DNA of 64,000 nucleotides from the NCBI RefSeq assembly GCF_013409345.1, contig NZ_JACCBB010000001.1, forward strand, positions 1,426,001-1,490,000. The letters run 5' to 3'. The number at the start of each line of letters is the position of its first letter. Position 1 is the stretch's first letter. Under the pieces are notes generated by a model. It saw only the letters and a program-made list of their open reading frames with translations, was not told where the DNA came from and made no database searches. Source of the stretch: Kineococcus aurantiacus (lineage in GTDB: Bacteria > Actinomycetota > Actinomycetes > Actinomycetales > Kineococcaceae). The translations under genes and the position numbers were made by a program. This document shows positions 16,919 to 25,730 of the stretch, one piece after another.

Positions 16919-17380
16919 GTGCCTGCTTCGCCCGCCTACGCCGCGTACGCGACCAACCTCGACCCCGAGGTCATGTCCCGCAAAGCCCCGCACTCCCCGC
17001 TGCGCTCCACGGGGTGGCTGCAGGACTGGCGGCTGACGTTCGGCGGGGAGGACCGCAGCTGGCAGGGGCCGCTGGCGACGGTGGTGGAGGCCCCCGGTGA
17101 GCAGGTGTACGTCGCGCTGTACGACCTGACCGAGGCCGACGAGGTGCGCATGGACGCCGCCGAGGGCATGGACATCGGCCTGTTCCGCAAGATCAGGGTG
17201 CGGGTGAAGACGCTGGACGGCGACGTCGTGGCGTGGACGTACGTGCTCGACGACTACGAGGGCGGCCTGCCCACGGCGCGGTACCTCGGCGGCCTCGCCG
17301 ACGCGGCCGAGGCCGGCGGCGCCCCGCACGACTACGTGCTGGGCCTGCGGGCCCGCCCCTGCCGCTCCAACGACGCCTGA
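16919..17380 (+). CDS. Gamma-glutamylcyclotransferase-like protein
   Basis: Small cytoplasmic protein (153 residues) with the GGCT/AIG2 fold, whose members release 5-oxoproline from gamma-glutamyl compounds or gamma-glutamylamines. Seen: YAAYATNLDPEVM (variant of the YxYGSNL substrate loop, with Ala-Thr for Gly-Ser), GWLQDWRLTFGG, ATVVEAPGEQVYVALYDL, and an acidic stretch DAAEGMDIGLFRKIRV where the catalytic acid usually sits. A TACCCT box (16905-16910) ends eight bases before the GTG start, with no ribosome site. The 29-bp gap to divergent lpdA must hold both start signals. Substrate unassigned. Confidence 0.75.
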   Translation: MPASPAYAAYATNLDPEVMSRKAPHSPLRSTGWLQDWRLTFGGEDRSWQGPLATVVEAPGEQVYVALYDLTEADEVRMDAAEGMDIGLFRKIRVRVKTLDGDVVAWTYVLDDYEGGLPTARYLGGLADAAEAGGAPHDYVLGLRARPCRSNDA

Positions 17381-17444
17381 GGCGCGCGGCGGCGCCCGGC
17401 ACCGCCCCGGCGGGCGCCCGGGCGCGCTCACTACGCTGGCGGGC

Positions 17445-18281
17445 GTGACCGCGACCCCGCCCGCCGGCCTCCTGGCCGAGGACCCGTCCACCGTCGCCGA
17501 GGAGGCCGCCGCCGGGCTGGCCGAGCGGACCGGCGTGCCCCGGCACGACGTGGCGCTCGTGCTGGGCTCGGGGTGGGCCGCGGCCGCCGACCGGCTCGGG
17601 GAGGTCGTGGCGTCCCTGCCGGCGACGGACCTGCCCGGTTTCCGGGCCCCCGCCGTCGTCGGGCACGCGGGCACGGTCCGCTCGATCCGCGTGCCGCGCC
17701 CGGACGCGGACCCGCTGCACGCGCTGGTGCTGCCGCGCACCCACCACTACGAGGGCCACGGTCCGCGGGCGGTGGCGCACGGGGTGCGGGTGGCGGCCGC
17801 GGCGGGCTGCCGGACGGTCGTGCTGACCAACGGGTGCGGCGGGCTGGACCGGACGATCCCGCCCGGTTCGCCCGTGCTGATCTCCGACCACCTCAACCTC
17901 ACGGGCGCCACCCCGCTGGAAGGGCCGACGTTCGTCGACCTGACCGACCTGTACTCGGCGCGGCTGCGCGCCGTGGCGCGCACGGTGGACCCGTCGCTGC
18001 GCGAGGGCGTGTACGCGCAGTTCCCCGGCCCGCAGTACGAGACCCCCGCCGAGGTGCGGATGGCGGGGGTCCTGGGCGCGTCCCTGGTGGGGATGTCGAC
18101 GGCGCTGGAGGCGATCGCGGCCCGGCACGCCGGCCTGGAGGTCCTGGGGTTCTCCCTGGTGACGAACCTGGCGGCGGGGGTGTCGGACCAGCCGCTGTCC
18201 CACGAGGAGGTCCTGCAGGCCGGCCGGGACGCCGCCGGCCGCTGCGCGGACCTCCTCGCGGGGGTCGTGCGCCTGCTCTGA
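17445..18281 (+). CDS. punA: Purine nucleoside phosphorylase
   Basis: Trimeric-type purine nucleoside phosphorylase (278 residues): splits inosine and guanosine with phosphate into base and ribose 1-phosphate. Seen: VALVLGSGWAAAADRLGEV (phosphate loop), HAGTVRSIRVP, RTHHYEGHGPRAVAHGVRVAAAAGC, VLTNGCGGLD, SDHLNLTGATPLEG, YAQFPGPQYETPAEVRMAG, and VGMSTALEAIAARHAGLEVLGFSLVTNLAAG with the Met and Asn of the base site. TACGCT at 17432-17437 lies seven bases before the GTG, implying a leaderless mRNA. In many actinobacteria this gene stands with the phosphomutase found here 3 kb downstream; an ABC exporter and a GTPase have come between. Confidence 0.92.
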   Translation: MTATPPAGLLAEDPSTVAEEAAAGLAERTGVPRHDVALVLGSGWAAAADRLGEVVASLPATDLPGFRAPAVVGHAGTVRSIRVPRPDADPLHALVLPRTHHYEGHGPRAVAHGVRVAAAAGCRTVVLTNGCGGLDRTIPPGSPVLISDHLNLTGATPLEGPTFVDLTDLYSARLRAVARTVDPSLREGVYAQFPGPQYETPAEVRMAGVLGASLVGMSTALEAIAARHAGLEVLGFSLVTNLAAGVSDQPLSHEEVLQAGRDAAGRCADLLAGVVRLL

Positions 18282-19082
18282 TCAGCGCGCGGCGGCCCGC
18301 CGGTACTGGCGGGTCGCCAGCGGGACGAACACCGCGAGGACCACCACGACCCACAGCAGCGTGTACAGCTCGGCGTTCTGCATCGACCAGGTGCCCAGCT
18401 GGGTGCCGGGCGGGACGTTGCCGAAGCGCTCGCGCGCGGCCTGCACGAGGGTGGAGACGGGGTTCCACTGGGCGATGGCCTTCAGCGGGCCGGGGAAGGA
18501 CTCCAGCGGGACGAAGGCGTTGGTGATGAACGTCAGCGGGAAGATCGTCAGGAACGTGAGGTTGTTGAACGCCTCCGGGGTGCGGATGAGCAGGCCCAGC
18601 AGGCCCATCACCCACGACACCGCGTAGGCGAACAGCAGCAGCAGGGCGTACCCGACGACGGCGTCCAGCAGCGAGGTCCGGATCCGCCAGCCGATGACGA
18701 GGCCGGTCAGGGACATGATGACGGTGACGATGACGTTGAGGACGACGTCGGAGGCCGTGCGGCCCACGAGCACCGACGACTGCGTCATGGGCAGCGACCG
18801 GAACCGCTCGATGATGCCCTTCTGCATGTCGTCGGCGATGCCGGCGCCGGTGACGGTGGCGCCGAAGATGACCGTCTGGGCGAAGATGCCCGGCACGAGG
18901 AACTCCCGGTAGTTCCCCCCGCCCACGGCGATGGCGCCGCCGAAGACGTAGCCGAACAGCAGGATGAACATGATGGGCGAGATGAGGGTCCCCACGAGCA
19001 GGTCGGGGATCCGGGTGATCTTCAGGATGTTCCGCTTGGCGATCACCGAGCTGTCGGCGACGACCTCGGCCACGGCGCTCAC
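18282..19082 (-). CDS. ABC-2 type exporter permease (DrrB-like)
   Basis: Membrane subunit (266 residues) of an ABC-2 exporter of the DrrAB type, which pumps drugs or lipids outward. Seen: an N-terminal cytoplasmic helix SVIAKRNILKITRIPD, then six hydrophobic segments, and the signature stretch GIIERFRSLPMTQSSVLVGRTASDVVLN found in this subfamily before TM3. The GTG start overlaps the ATPase stop by four bases (GTGA). The stop codon abuts that of converging punA with no gap. Substrate unknown. Confidence 0.88.
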   Translation of the reverse strand: MSAVAEVVADSSVIAKRNILKITRIPDLLVGTLISPIMFILLFGYVFGGAIAVGGGNYREFLVPGIFAQTVIFGATVTGAGIADDMQKGIIERFRSLPMTQSSVLVGRTASDVVLNVIVTVIMSLTGLVIGWRIRTSLLDAVVGYALLLLFAYAVSWVMGLLGLLIRTPEAFNNLTFLTIFPLTFITNAFVPLESFPGPLKAIAQWNPVSTLVQAARERFGNVPPGTQLGTWSMQNAELYTLLWVVVVLAVFVPLATRQYRRAAAR

Positions 19083-20095
19083 GAGCGCACCCCCTGCACC
19101 GTCCGGGCCGGCTCCCCGCCGGCGACCTCGTCGGCGGGTTTGCCCGTCAACGTCAGGAACACGTCGTCCAGCGTGGGCCGGCGCAACCCCGCGTCGAGCG
19201 GGACGACGCCGACGTCGCCGAGGCGCTGGAGCACCTCGACCAGCACCCGGGTGCCCGAGGTCACCGGGGCGGTGACCCGCCGGGCGCGGCGCTCCACCTG
19301 CAGCTCCCCGACGGCGACCTCGTGCAGGACGGCGGCCGCGGTGTCCACGTCCGCGTCGGACCCGACGACGACCTCGACGCGCTGGCCGCCGACCTGGGTC
19401 TTCAGGTCGTCGGCGGTGCCGCGGGCGATGACGCGGCCGTGGTCGATGACGACGATGTCGTCGGCGAGGCGCTCGGCCTCCTCCAGGTACTGCGTCGTCA
19501 GCAGCAGCGTGGTGCCGCCACCGACCATGCGGGTCAGCAGGTCCCACATGTCGTTGCGGCTGCGCGGGTCCAGGCCCGTGGTGGGCTCGTCGAGGAACAG
19601 CACCGGCGGCTCGGCCACCAGCGCCCCCGCGAGGTCGAGGCGGCGCCGCATGCCGCCGGAGTACGTCTTGGCGACCCTCTTGGCCGCGTCGGTGAGGTCG
19701 AACTGCTCAAGCAGCTCCCACGCCCTCTCCCGGGACCGCTTGCGACCCAGGTGGTAGAGCCGCCCCACCATGTCGAGGTTCTCGAACCCGGTGAGGTTCT
19801 CGTCGACGGCCGCGTACTGGCCCGACAGGCCGATGCGCCGACGGACCTCCCGCGGGTCGGCCACGACGTCCACGCCCGCGACCGTCGCGCTGCCCCCGTC
19901 GGGGACCAGCAGCGTCGTGAGCATCCGGACCGTCGTCGTCTTCCCCGCGCCGTTGGGCCCCAGCAGGGCCAGGACGGTGCCCGTCGGCACCGCCAGATCG
20001 ACGCCCGCCACCGCTGTGACGTCGCCGTACCGCTTCACGAGCCCTCGCGCCTGGACCGCCGGCGGCTGGGCCGTCAGTTCTTCGACCGGTGCCAT
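19079..20095 (-). CDS. ABC exporter ATPase (DrrA-like)
   Basis: ATPase (338 residues) of the DrrA family that powers the permease just downstream. Seen: Walker A LGPNGAGKTTTV, Q-loop SGQYAAVDENLTGFENL, signature YSGGMRRRLDLAGAL, Walker B PPVLFLDEPTTGLD, the His switch TTQYLEEAERLAD, and the C-terminal DrrA-type extension with TLDDVFLTLTGKPADE. ATG at 20095 chosen: TACTGT (20108-20103) lies seven bases upstream, so the transcript is probably leaderless; an in-frame GTG further out would lie upstream of that box. Two-gene operon with the permease. Confidence 0.92.
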   Translation of the reverse strand: MAPVEELTAQPPAVQARGLVKRYGDVTAVAGVDLAVPTGTVLALLGPNGAGKTTTVRMLTTLLVPDGGSATVAGVDVVADPREVRRRIGLSGQYAAVDENLTGFENLDMVGRLYHLGRKRSRERAWELLEQFDLTDAAKRVAKTYSGGMRRRLDLAGALVAEPPVLFLDEPTTGLDPRSRNDMWDLLTRMVGGGTTLLLTTQYLEEAERLADDIVVIDHGRVIARGTADDLKTQVGGQRVEVVVGSDADVDTAAAVLHEVAVGELQVERRARRVTAPVTSGTRVLVEVLQRLGDVGVVPLDAGLRRPTLDDVFLTLTGKPADEVAGGEPARTVQGVRS

Positions 20096-20221
20096 GGGAC
20101 CGACAGTAGGTGCAGCTTCCGACACGTCGCACCGCCCTTTCCCCCGCCTCGCGGGTCTCGCGGGGGTGGACCGGGCGCGGGCGCGGAACTCATCGCCCGC
20201 GCGCACGCGGCGGGCCGGGCC

Positions 20222-21235
20222 TCAGACCCCCTCGGTGCTGCGCAGGACGCCCATCATCGCCATCTCGTCGCGCAGCGGCTCCCCGTCGTGGACGCAGTCG
20301 CGCAGGTCCCGGCGCAGCGCGTCGGCGTCCAGGCCGGCGCCGACGAGGACGAGCTCGGTGGCGCGGTCCGACCCCGGCGGCCAGGCGCCGCGCTCGAAGC
20401 GGACGGCCGCGCCGACGGTCTGCAGCAGGTACCGCTGCCCGGAACCCTCCACGGCGAACCGCACGAAGCCCTTCACGCGGAAGACCCCGGAGGGGCGGCG
20501 CTCGAGGAAGGCGACGAACCGGCGGGGGTCCAGCGGCGCCTCGCTGCGGAACTCGACGGCGTCGTACATCGAGTGGACGTGCGTCCCGGGGTCGCCGGGG
20601 TCGTGGACCACCTCGCCGAGCGCGAGCTGCCGCTGCCGCGCGGGCGGGGTCTCGAACAGCAGCCGCGGGTCGAGCTGCCCCTTCGCGGCGGGGACGACGG
20701 GCGCCCAGGCGTTCAGGCCCCGGCAGACCGCGGCGAGCCGGGCGGCCTCCTCCGCCGGCACGAGGTCGGTCTTGGTGAGCAGCACGACGTCGGCCATGGC
20801 GACGTGGTCGTCGAGCTGGGGGTGCCGCAGCCGGGTCGCCTCGAACTCCACGGCGTCGACGGCGACGACGAGCCCGCCGTAGCGGACGCCGGGCACGGTG
20901 GTGGTCAGGACCCGGCGCACCATGGCCGACGGCTCGGCGACGCCGCTGGCCTCGACGACGACGGCGTCCAGCCCCGGGCCGCGCCGGGGGGCGGTGAGGC
21001 GGGCGAGCAGCTCGTCGACGCTGCCGTCGTCGGTGGAGCAGCACAGGCAGCCGTTCTCCAGCGACACCGCGCTGTCGGCCCAGCCGGCCACCAGGAGGGC
21101 GTCGATCCCGACGGCGCCGAAGTCGTTGACGACGACACCGAGCCGCACGTCGGCCGCCGACCGGAGCAACTGGTTGAGCACCGTCGTCTTGCCCGCCCCG
21201 AGGAACCCGGCGAGGACGACCACGGGGGTGCTCAC
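20222..21235 (-). CDS. COG0523 (CobW/ZNG1-type) metallochaperone GTPase
   Basis: G3E-family GTPase (337 residues) of COG0523, whose members deliver zinc or cobalt to client enzymes. Seen: Walker A LAGFLGAGKTTVLNQLL, the metal-binding CxCC motif in SLENGCLCCSTDDGSVDEL, VEASGVAEPSAMV, the base-specificity motif LLTKTD, and the C-terminal CobW domain with FRVKGFVRFA. The GTG at 21235 is preferred over an ATG nine bases earlier because GAGGAT then stands at normal spacing. Divergent from the phosphomutase (37-bp gap). No zinc-uptake operator or client gene is obvious nearby, so the metal is open. Confidence 0.85.
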   Translation of the reverse strand: MSTPVVVLAGFLGAGKTTVLNQLLRSAADVRLGVVVNDFGAVGIDALLVAGWADSAVSLENGCLCCSTDDGSVDELLARLTAPRRGPGLDAVVVEASGVAEPSAMVRRVLTTTVPGVRYGGLVVAVDAVEFEATRLRHPQLDDHVAMADVVLLTKTDLVPAEEAARLAAVCRGLNAWAPVVPAAKGQLDPRLLFETPPARQRQLALGEVVHDPGDPGTHVHSMYDAVEFRSEAPLDPRRFVAFLERRPSGVFRVKGFVRFAVEGSGQRYLLQTVGAAVRFERGAWPPGSDRATELVLVGAGLDADALRRDLRDCVHDGEPLRDEMAMMGVLRSTEGV

Positions 21236-21272
21236 GGGCGTCATCCTCGCACGCCCCTCGTAGGGTGGGGCC

Positions 21273-22928
21273 GTGAGCGACGAGCTGTTCGACCGGGTCC
21301 GCGCGTGGATCGCCGACGACCCCGACCCCCGGACGCGCTCGGAGCTGCAGGCCCTGCTCGACGACGGTTCCGCGGCGGCCCGGGCCGACCTGGCGGACCG
21401 GTTCCGCGGTCCCCTGGAGTTCGGCACGGCGGGGTTGCGGGGGGTGGTCGGCGCCGGTGAGCACCGCATGAACCGCGCCGTGGTGCAGCGCGCGGCCGCG
21501 GGTCTGGGGGCCTGGCTGACGGCCCGGTTCGACCGTCCCCGCGTGGTGGTCGGGCTCGACGCCCGGCACGGGTCGCGGGAGTTCGCCGACGACTCCGCGG
21601 CCGTCCTGACGGCCGCGGGCTGCGAGGTGCTGCTGCTGCCCGGGCCGCTGCCGACACCGGTCCTGGCCTTCGCCGTGCGGCACCTGGACGCCGACGCGGG
21701 CGTCATGGTCACCGCGAGCCACAACCCGGCCCGCGACAACGGCTACAAGGTCTACCTGGGCGGGCGGGCCGCCGGTCCCGAGGGGCGCGGGGTGCAGATC
21801 GTGCCGCCGGTGGACGCCGGGATCGCCGAGCGGATCGCCGCGGTGGGCCCGCTGGCCGGCCTGCCGCGCGCCGCGGACGGCTGGACGGTCCTGGGGCCGG
21901 GGATCGTCGAGGAGTACCTGTCCGCCGTCACCGCCGCCGTGGACCCCGCCCCGGGCCGCGACCCGCGGGTCGTGGTCACCGCGATGCACGGCGTCGGCAA
22001 CTCCGTGCTGCTGGAGGCGCTGCACCGCAGCGGTTTCACCGACGTGCACCCCGTCCCTGAGCAGGCCGACCCGGACCCGGCGTTCCCGACGGTCCCGTTC
22101 CCGAACCCCGAGGAACCCGGCGCGCTGGACCGGGCGGTCGCCCTCGCGGAGCGGGTCGGCGCCGACGTCGTCCTGGCCGTCGACCCCGACGCGGACCGGT
22201 GCTGCGTCGCGGTGCCCGGCCCGGGGGGTTTCACCCAGCTCTCCGGTGACGAGCTGGGCCGCGTCCTGGGTGCGGAACTGGCCCGCTCCGGCGCGGTGCT
22301 GGCCTGCTCGGTGGTCAGCTCGCAGGCGCTGCGGCGGGTCGCGGACCGGACCGGTGCGCGGTTCGCGTCCGCGCTGACGGGTTTCAAGTGGATCGCGCGG
22401 GTCCCGGACCTGACGTTCGGGTACGAGGAGGCCATCGGCTACTGCGTGGCCCCGGAGGTGGTGCGGGACAAGGACGGGATCTCCGCCTCGCTGCTGGTGG
22501 CGGGGATCGTGCGCCGCGAGCTGGCCGCGGGCCGGACCCTGCGGGACCTGCTCGACGACCTCGACCGCCTCGACGGCGTGCACCTGACGGCGCCGGTGAC
22601 GGTCCGCGTCGAGGACCTGTCCCTCATCCCGGCGGCGATGGCGCGGCTGCGCACCGACCCGCCCGCGCACCTGGGGGGTTCGGCGGTGACCTCGGTCGAG
22701 GACCTCGCCGAGGGCCTGGACGGGTTGCCGCCCACGGACGGCCTGCGGTTCCGGACGGCGGACGGGACCCGGGTGGTGGTGCGCCCGAGCGGGACCGAAC
22801 CGAAGCTGAAGTGCTACTGCGAGGTCGTCGCCGACGTCGAGGGGGACCTGCCCGGCGCGCGCCGCGCGGCCCGCGAGCGGCTGGACGGGGTGCTGCGGGA
22901 CGTGCGGGCGGCGACCGGGCTGGCCTGA
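21273..22928 (+). CDS. Phosphohexomutase/phosphopentomutase, PmmB type
   Basis: Alpha-D-phosphohexomutase superfamily enzyme (551 residues), corresponding to mycobacterial PmmB. In this neighbourhood the likely role is to convert ribose or deoxyribose 1-phosphate from nucleoside phosphorolysis to the 5-phosphate; phosphomannomutase is the database habit. Seen: FGTAGLRGVVGAGEHRMN, the catalytic serine loop VMVTASHNPARDNGYKVY, the metal loop DPDADRCC, the sugar loop GYEEAIGYC, and the phosphate loop VRPSGTEPKLKCY. TAGGGT (21261-21266) lies six bases before the GTG, so leaderless. Pairs functionally with punA. Confidence 0.9.
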   Translation: MSDELFDRVRAWIADDPDPRTRSELQALLDDGSAAARADLADRFRGPLEFGTAGLRGVVGAGEHRMNRAVVQRAAAGLGAWLTARFDRPRVVVGLDARHGSREFADDSAAVLTAAGCEVLLLPGPLPTPVLAFAVRHLDADAGVMVTASHNPARDNGYKVYLGGRAAGPEGRGVQIVPPVDAGIAERIAAVGPLAGLPRAADGWTVLGPGIVEEYLSAVTAAVDPAPGRDPRVVVTAMHGVGNSVLLEALHRSGFTDVHPVPEQADPDPAFPTVPFPNPEEPGALDRAVALAERVGADVVLAVDPDADRCCVAVPGPGGFTQLSGDELGRVLGAELARSGAVLACSVVSSQALRRVADRTGARFASALTGFKWIARVPDLTFGYEEAIGYCVAPEVVRDKDGISASLLVAGIVRRELAAGRTLRDLLDDLDRLDGVHLTAPVTVRVEDLSLIPAAMARLRTDPPAHLGGSAVTSVEDLAEGLDGLPPTDGLRFRTADGTRVVVRPSGTEPKLKCYCEVVADVEGDLPGARRAARERLDGVLRDVRAATGLA

Positions 22929-22979
22929 ACCGGCGACGGGGCGGTGCGAGCCGGCCCGTCGTCGCACCCCGGGGGCCCC

Positions 22980-23030
22980 TTGCAGGCGGAACAGCGATCC
23001 GGTTAAAGTTCCGGACGAGTGTTCCGCTTC
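22980..23030 (+). promoter_or_regulatory. Promoter with flanking inverted repeat before SDR gene
   Basis: TTGCAG (22980-22985) and TTAAAG (23003-23008) are 17 bp apart, unusually AT-rich for this DNA. An 8-bp inverted repeat, GCGGAACA (22986-22993) and TGTTCCGC (23020-23027), brackets the -10 region, as expected for a repressor site. The regulator is not identified. Confidence 0.5.
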
Positions 23031-23047
23031 TTCGGCAGGAGGTCCCC

Positions 23048-24010
23048 GTGACCCAGCACCCCCTCGGCTCCGGTTTCACCGCGGCCTCGACCACCACCGA
23101 CGTCCTCGCCGGCCGCGACCTGACCGGCACCCGGGTCGTCGTCACCGCCGGCCACCGCGGCCTCGGGCTGGTCACCACCCGCGCGCTGGCCGCCGCCGGC
23201 GCCCACGTCACCGTCGCGACCCGCCACCCCGCGCTCGCCGCACGCACCCTGGCCGGCGTGGACCGGGTCGCGGTGGCCGGGCTCGACCTGCTCGACCCCG
23301 CCTCCATCGACGCCTTCACCCGCGCCTGGGACGGGCCGCTGCACGTCCTGGTGAACGCGGCCAACCTGCCCGCCCCCGCGCAGGTCGAGCGCGACGCCCG
23401 CGGGGTCGAGAAGCAGTTCGCCACCGGGCACCTCGGGCACTTCCAGCTCACCACCGGCCTGCTGCCGGCCCTGCGCGCCGCCGGGGCCGCCCGCGTCGTC
23501 ACGCTGTCCTCCGGGGCCCACCGGTTCGGGCGGATCCGCTGGGAGGACCCCGGGTTCACGACCGGCTACCACCCGCAGGCGGCCTACGCCCAGACCAAGC
23601 TCGCCAACGTCCTGTTCAGCGTCGGGCTGGACCGCCGGTACGCCGCCGACGGGGTCCGCGGCTACGCCGTCCACCCCGGCGTCGTCCTGATGGGCGCCCT
23701 CGACGACCCGGTCTGGGCGGCGACCCTGCGCGAGCAGGGGCTCCTCGACGCCGGCGGCCGCCCCGTGATCGACCCCGCGCGGGGCAAGAAGACGCCGGAG
23801 CAGGGGGCGGCGACCGTCGTGTTCGCGGCCACCAGCCCCCTGCTCGCCGACGTCGGCGGCGTCTACCTCAAGGACAACGACGTCGCCCCCGTCGACGACG
23901 AGGTGCGGGAGCTGACGGCCGACGTCATCCCCTCCGACGCGACCTCGGCCGCCCTCGACCCCGCCACGGCGCAGCGGCTGTGGGGTTTCAGCGAGCGCCT
24001 GGTCGGCTGA
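23048..24010 (+). CDS. Short-chain dehydrogenase/reductase
   Basis: SDR of 320 residues, similar in layout to retinol/light-dependent protochlorophyllide-type reductases, with a long C-terminal part. Seen: VVVTAGHRGLGLVTTRALAAAGAHVTVATR (cofactor site; the Arg after the second strand favours NADP), LHVLVNAANLPAPA, the serine in RVVTLSSGAH, and YAQTKLANVLF with the catalytic Tyr and Lys. The GTG start has a perfect AGGAGG five bases upstream, unlike the many leaderless neighbours, and a bracketed promoter at 22980. It converges on another SDR with a 10-bp gap. Substrate unknown. Confidence 0.85.
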   Translation: MTQHPLGSGFTAASTTTDVLAGRDLTGTRVVVTAGHRGLGLVTTRALAAAGAHVTVATRHPALAARTLAGVDRVAVAGLDLLDPASIDAFTRAWDGPLHVLVNAANLPAPAQVERDARGVEKQFATGHLGHFQLTTGLLPALRAAGAARVVTLSSGAHRFGRIRWEDPGFTTGYHPQAAYAQTKLANVLFSVGLDRRYAADGVRGYAVHPGVVLMGALDDPVWAATLREQGLLDAGGRPVIDPARGKKTPEQGAATVVFAATSPLLADVGGVYLKDNDVAPVDDEVRELTADVIPSDATSAALDPATAQRLWGFSERLVG

Positions 24011-24020
24011 GCCGGCCGGT

Positions 24021-24764
24021 TCAGGGGCGCTGCGCGGCGGGCCGGACGACGACCTCGTTGACGTCGACGTCGGCCGGTTCCCCGACCGCGTAGGCGATCG
24101 CCCGCCCGATCGCGGCCGGGGCGATCGCCTCCCGGCGGTACTCGGCCATCGCGGCCGCGGCGGTGGCGTCGGTGATGTGGGTGGCCAGCTCGCTCTCGAC
24201 GACCCCGGGGGTGATGGTCGTGACGCGCACCGACGGCGGCAGTTCCAGCCGCAATCCCTCCATGAGCGCCCACACCGCGTACTTGGTGGCGCAGTAGACC
24301 CCGGCGGTGGGGCTGACCTGGTGGGCGCCGACGGAGGCCGTGGTGACGAAGTGCCCCGAGCCCTGGCGCAGGAAGTGCGGCAGGACGGCGGCGATGCCGT
24401 GCAGCACGCCCTTGACGTTGACGTCCACGGTGCGGTCCCACTGCTGCGTCAGCAGGGAGGTGAAGGGGGACAGCAGCATGACGCCGGAGTTCGCGACGAG
24501 GACGTCGAGGCGCCCGTGCTCGGCCACCACGCCGTCGACGACGGCGCGGAAGGCGGCGGGGTCGGTGACGTCCAGCACGGCGGTGGAGGCCGACCCGCCG
24601 GCGCGGGTGATCCCCCCGGCGACCTCGGCGAGCCGGTCGGCGCGCCGGGCGGTGAGGACGACGTGGTGCCCGGCCGCGGCCAGTTCACGGGCGGTCCCCT
24701 CCCCGATGCCGCTGGAGGCGCCGGTGACGAGGACGGTCTTGCGGACGGTGGTTCCTGTGGTCAT
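24021..24764 (-). CDS. SDR family oxidoreductase (YdfG/RhlG-like)
   Basis: Classical SDR of 247 residues. Seen: TVLVTGASSGIGEGTARELAAAGHHVVLTARRADRL (NADP-type site), LDVLVANSGVMLL, TASVGAHQVSPTAGVYCATKYAVWALMEGL with Ser, Tyr and Lys of the active site, and TITPGVVESELATHI. Divergently transcribed from the XRE/MmyB-type regulator, an arrangement repeated in many actinobacteria, where the regulator controls the reductase. No clear ribosome site precedes the ATG. Physiological substrate unknown. Confidence 0.88.
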   Translation of the reverse strand: MTTGTTVRKTVLVTGASSGIGEGTARELAAAGHHVVLTARRADRLAEVAGGITRAGGSASTAVLDVTDPAAFRAVVDGVVAEHGRLDVLVANSGVMLLSPFTSLLTQQWDRTVDVNVKGVLHGIAAVLPHFLRQGSGHFVTTASVGAHQVSPTAGVYCATKYAVWALMEGLRLELPPSVRVTTITPGVVESELATHITDATAAAAMAEYRREAIAPAAIGRAIAYAVGEPADVDVNEVVVRPAAQRP

Positions 24765-24863
24765 GCCCCGAGCTTCGCGGCGCCGCGGCGCGGGGGCAGA
24801 CCGCGCGGGGGGTGGTAGCGGCGCACCCACCCTTCGGGGGCGCACCGGCCCTACGGTGGGGGC

Positions 24864-25730
24864 GTGACCGCTCTCGGGGACTTCCTCCGCGCCCGCCGCG
24901 CCGACGTCTCCCCCGCCGACGCGGGGTTGCCGGCCGGTACCCGGCGCCGCGTACCGGGCCTGCGCCGCAGCGAGGTCGCGCTGCTGGCCGACATCAGCGT
25001 CGAGTACTACGTGCGGCTGGAGCAGGGCCGTGAGCGCAACCCCTCGCCGGCCGTGCTGGACGCCCTGGCCGCGGCGCTGCGCCTGCCCCGCGACGGGGCC
25101 GAGCACCTGTACCGGCTGGCCGGGCTCGCCCCGGTGCCGACGGCCGGCGGGCCCGAGCGGGTGGACCCGCGGCTGGTGGGGCTGCTGGCGGCCTGGCCGG
25201 CGACGCCCGCGCTGGTGCTGGGCCGCGCCCTGGACGTGCTGGCCAGCAACCCGCTGGCCGAGGAGCTCTTCGGGGGTTTCCCGGCGACGCGCAACCTCGT
25301 GGAGTTCGTGTTCCTGACCCCGGCGGCCCGCACGCTCTACCCGGACTGGAACGTCGTGGCGCGCAACACGGTCGCCGCGTTCCGCCTCGCCGACGGCGCG
25401 CACCCCGGCGACCCCCGCATCCGGTCCGTCCGCGAGGCCCTGCGGGGCAGCGAGGAGTTCTCCAGGTGGTGGGACCGGCACGACGCGCGCGGCAAGACCG
25501 CCGAGCGCAAGCGGTTCGCGCACCCGCGGGCGGGGGAGTTCACGCTGGACGTGCAGACCTTCGACGTCCGCGACGGTGCGGGGCAGCAGCTCGCCGTCTA
25601 CCACGCCGCCGCGGGGACCCCCTCCGCCGACGCCCTGACCCTGCTGGGGATGCTCGCCGCCCAGCGCACCGCTCGGACCACCGCTCAGACCACCGCTCAG
25701 GTGACGTCGACGAACACCGGGTTGGTGTAG
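24864..25730 (+). CDS. XRE regulator with MmyB-like ligand domain
   Basis: Transcription regulator (288 residues): an N-terminal helix-turn-helix of the XRE type (about residues 1-80, GLRRSEVALLADISVEYYVRLEQGR) and a C-terminal MmyB-like domain (about 95-265), which in relatives binds a fatty-acid-like ligand. Here SNPLAEELFGGFPATRNLVEFVFL and the WNVVARNTVAAFR segment represent that domain. TACGGT at 24852-24857 lies six bases before the GTG, implying leaderless translation and making the 99-bp divergent region with the SDR the likely site of autoregulation. The last residues come from a 12-bp tandem repeat and overlap the converging PHP gene by 34 bases. Confidence 0.88.
   Translation: MTALGDFLRARRADVSPADAGLPAGTRRRVPGLRRSEVALLADISVEYYVRLEQGRERNPSPAVLDALAAALRLPRDGAEHLYRLAGLAPVPTAGGPERVDPRLVGLLAAWPATPALVLGRALDVLASNPLAEELFGGFPATRNLVEFVFLTPAARTLYPDWNVVARNTVAAFRLADGAHPGDPRIRSVREALRGSEEFSRWWDRHDARGKTAERKRFAHPRAGEFTLDVQTFDVRDGAGQQLAVYHAAAGTPSADALTLLGMLAAQRTARTTAQTTAQVTSTNTGLV
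25667..25702. repeat. Three tandem 12-bp repeats at a convergent overlap
   Basis: Three near-identical 12-bp units (CACCGCTCRGAC, last two bases varied in copy 3) encode TARTTAQTTAQV at the regulator's C-terminus. The stop codon of the converging PHP gene (25697-25699) lies in the third unit, so repeat expansion may have created the overlap. Confidence 0.75.
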
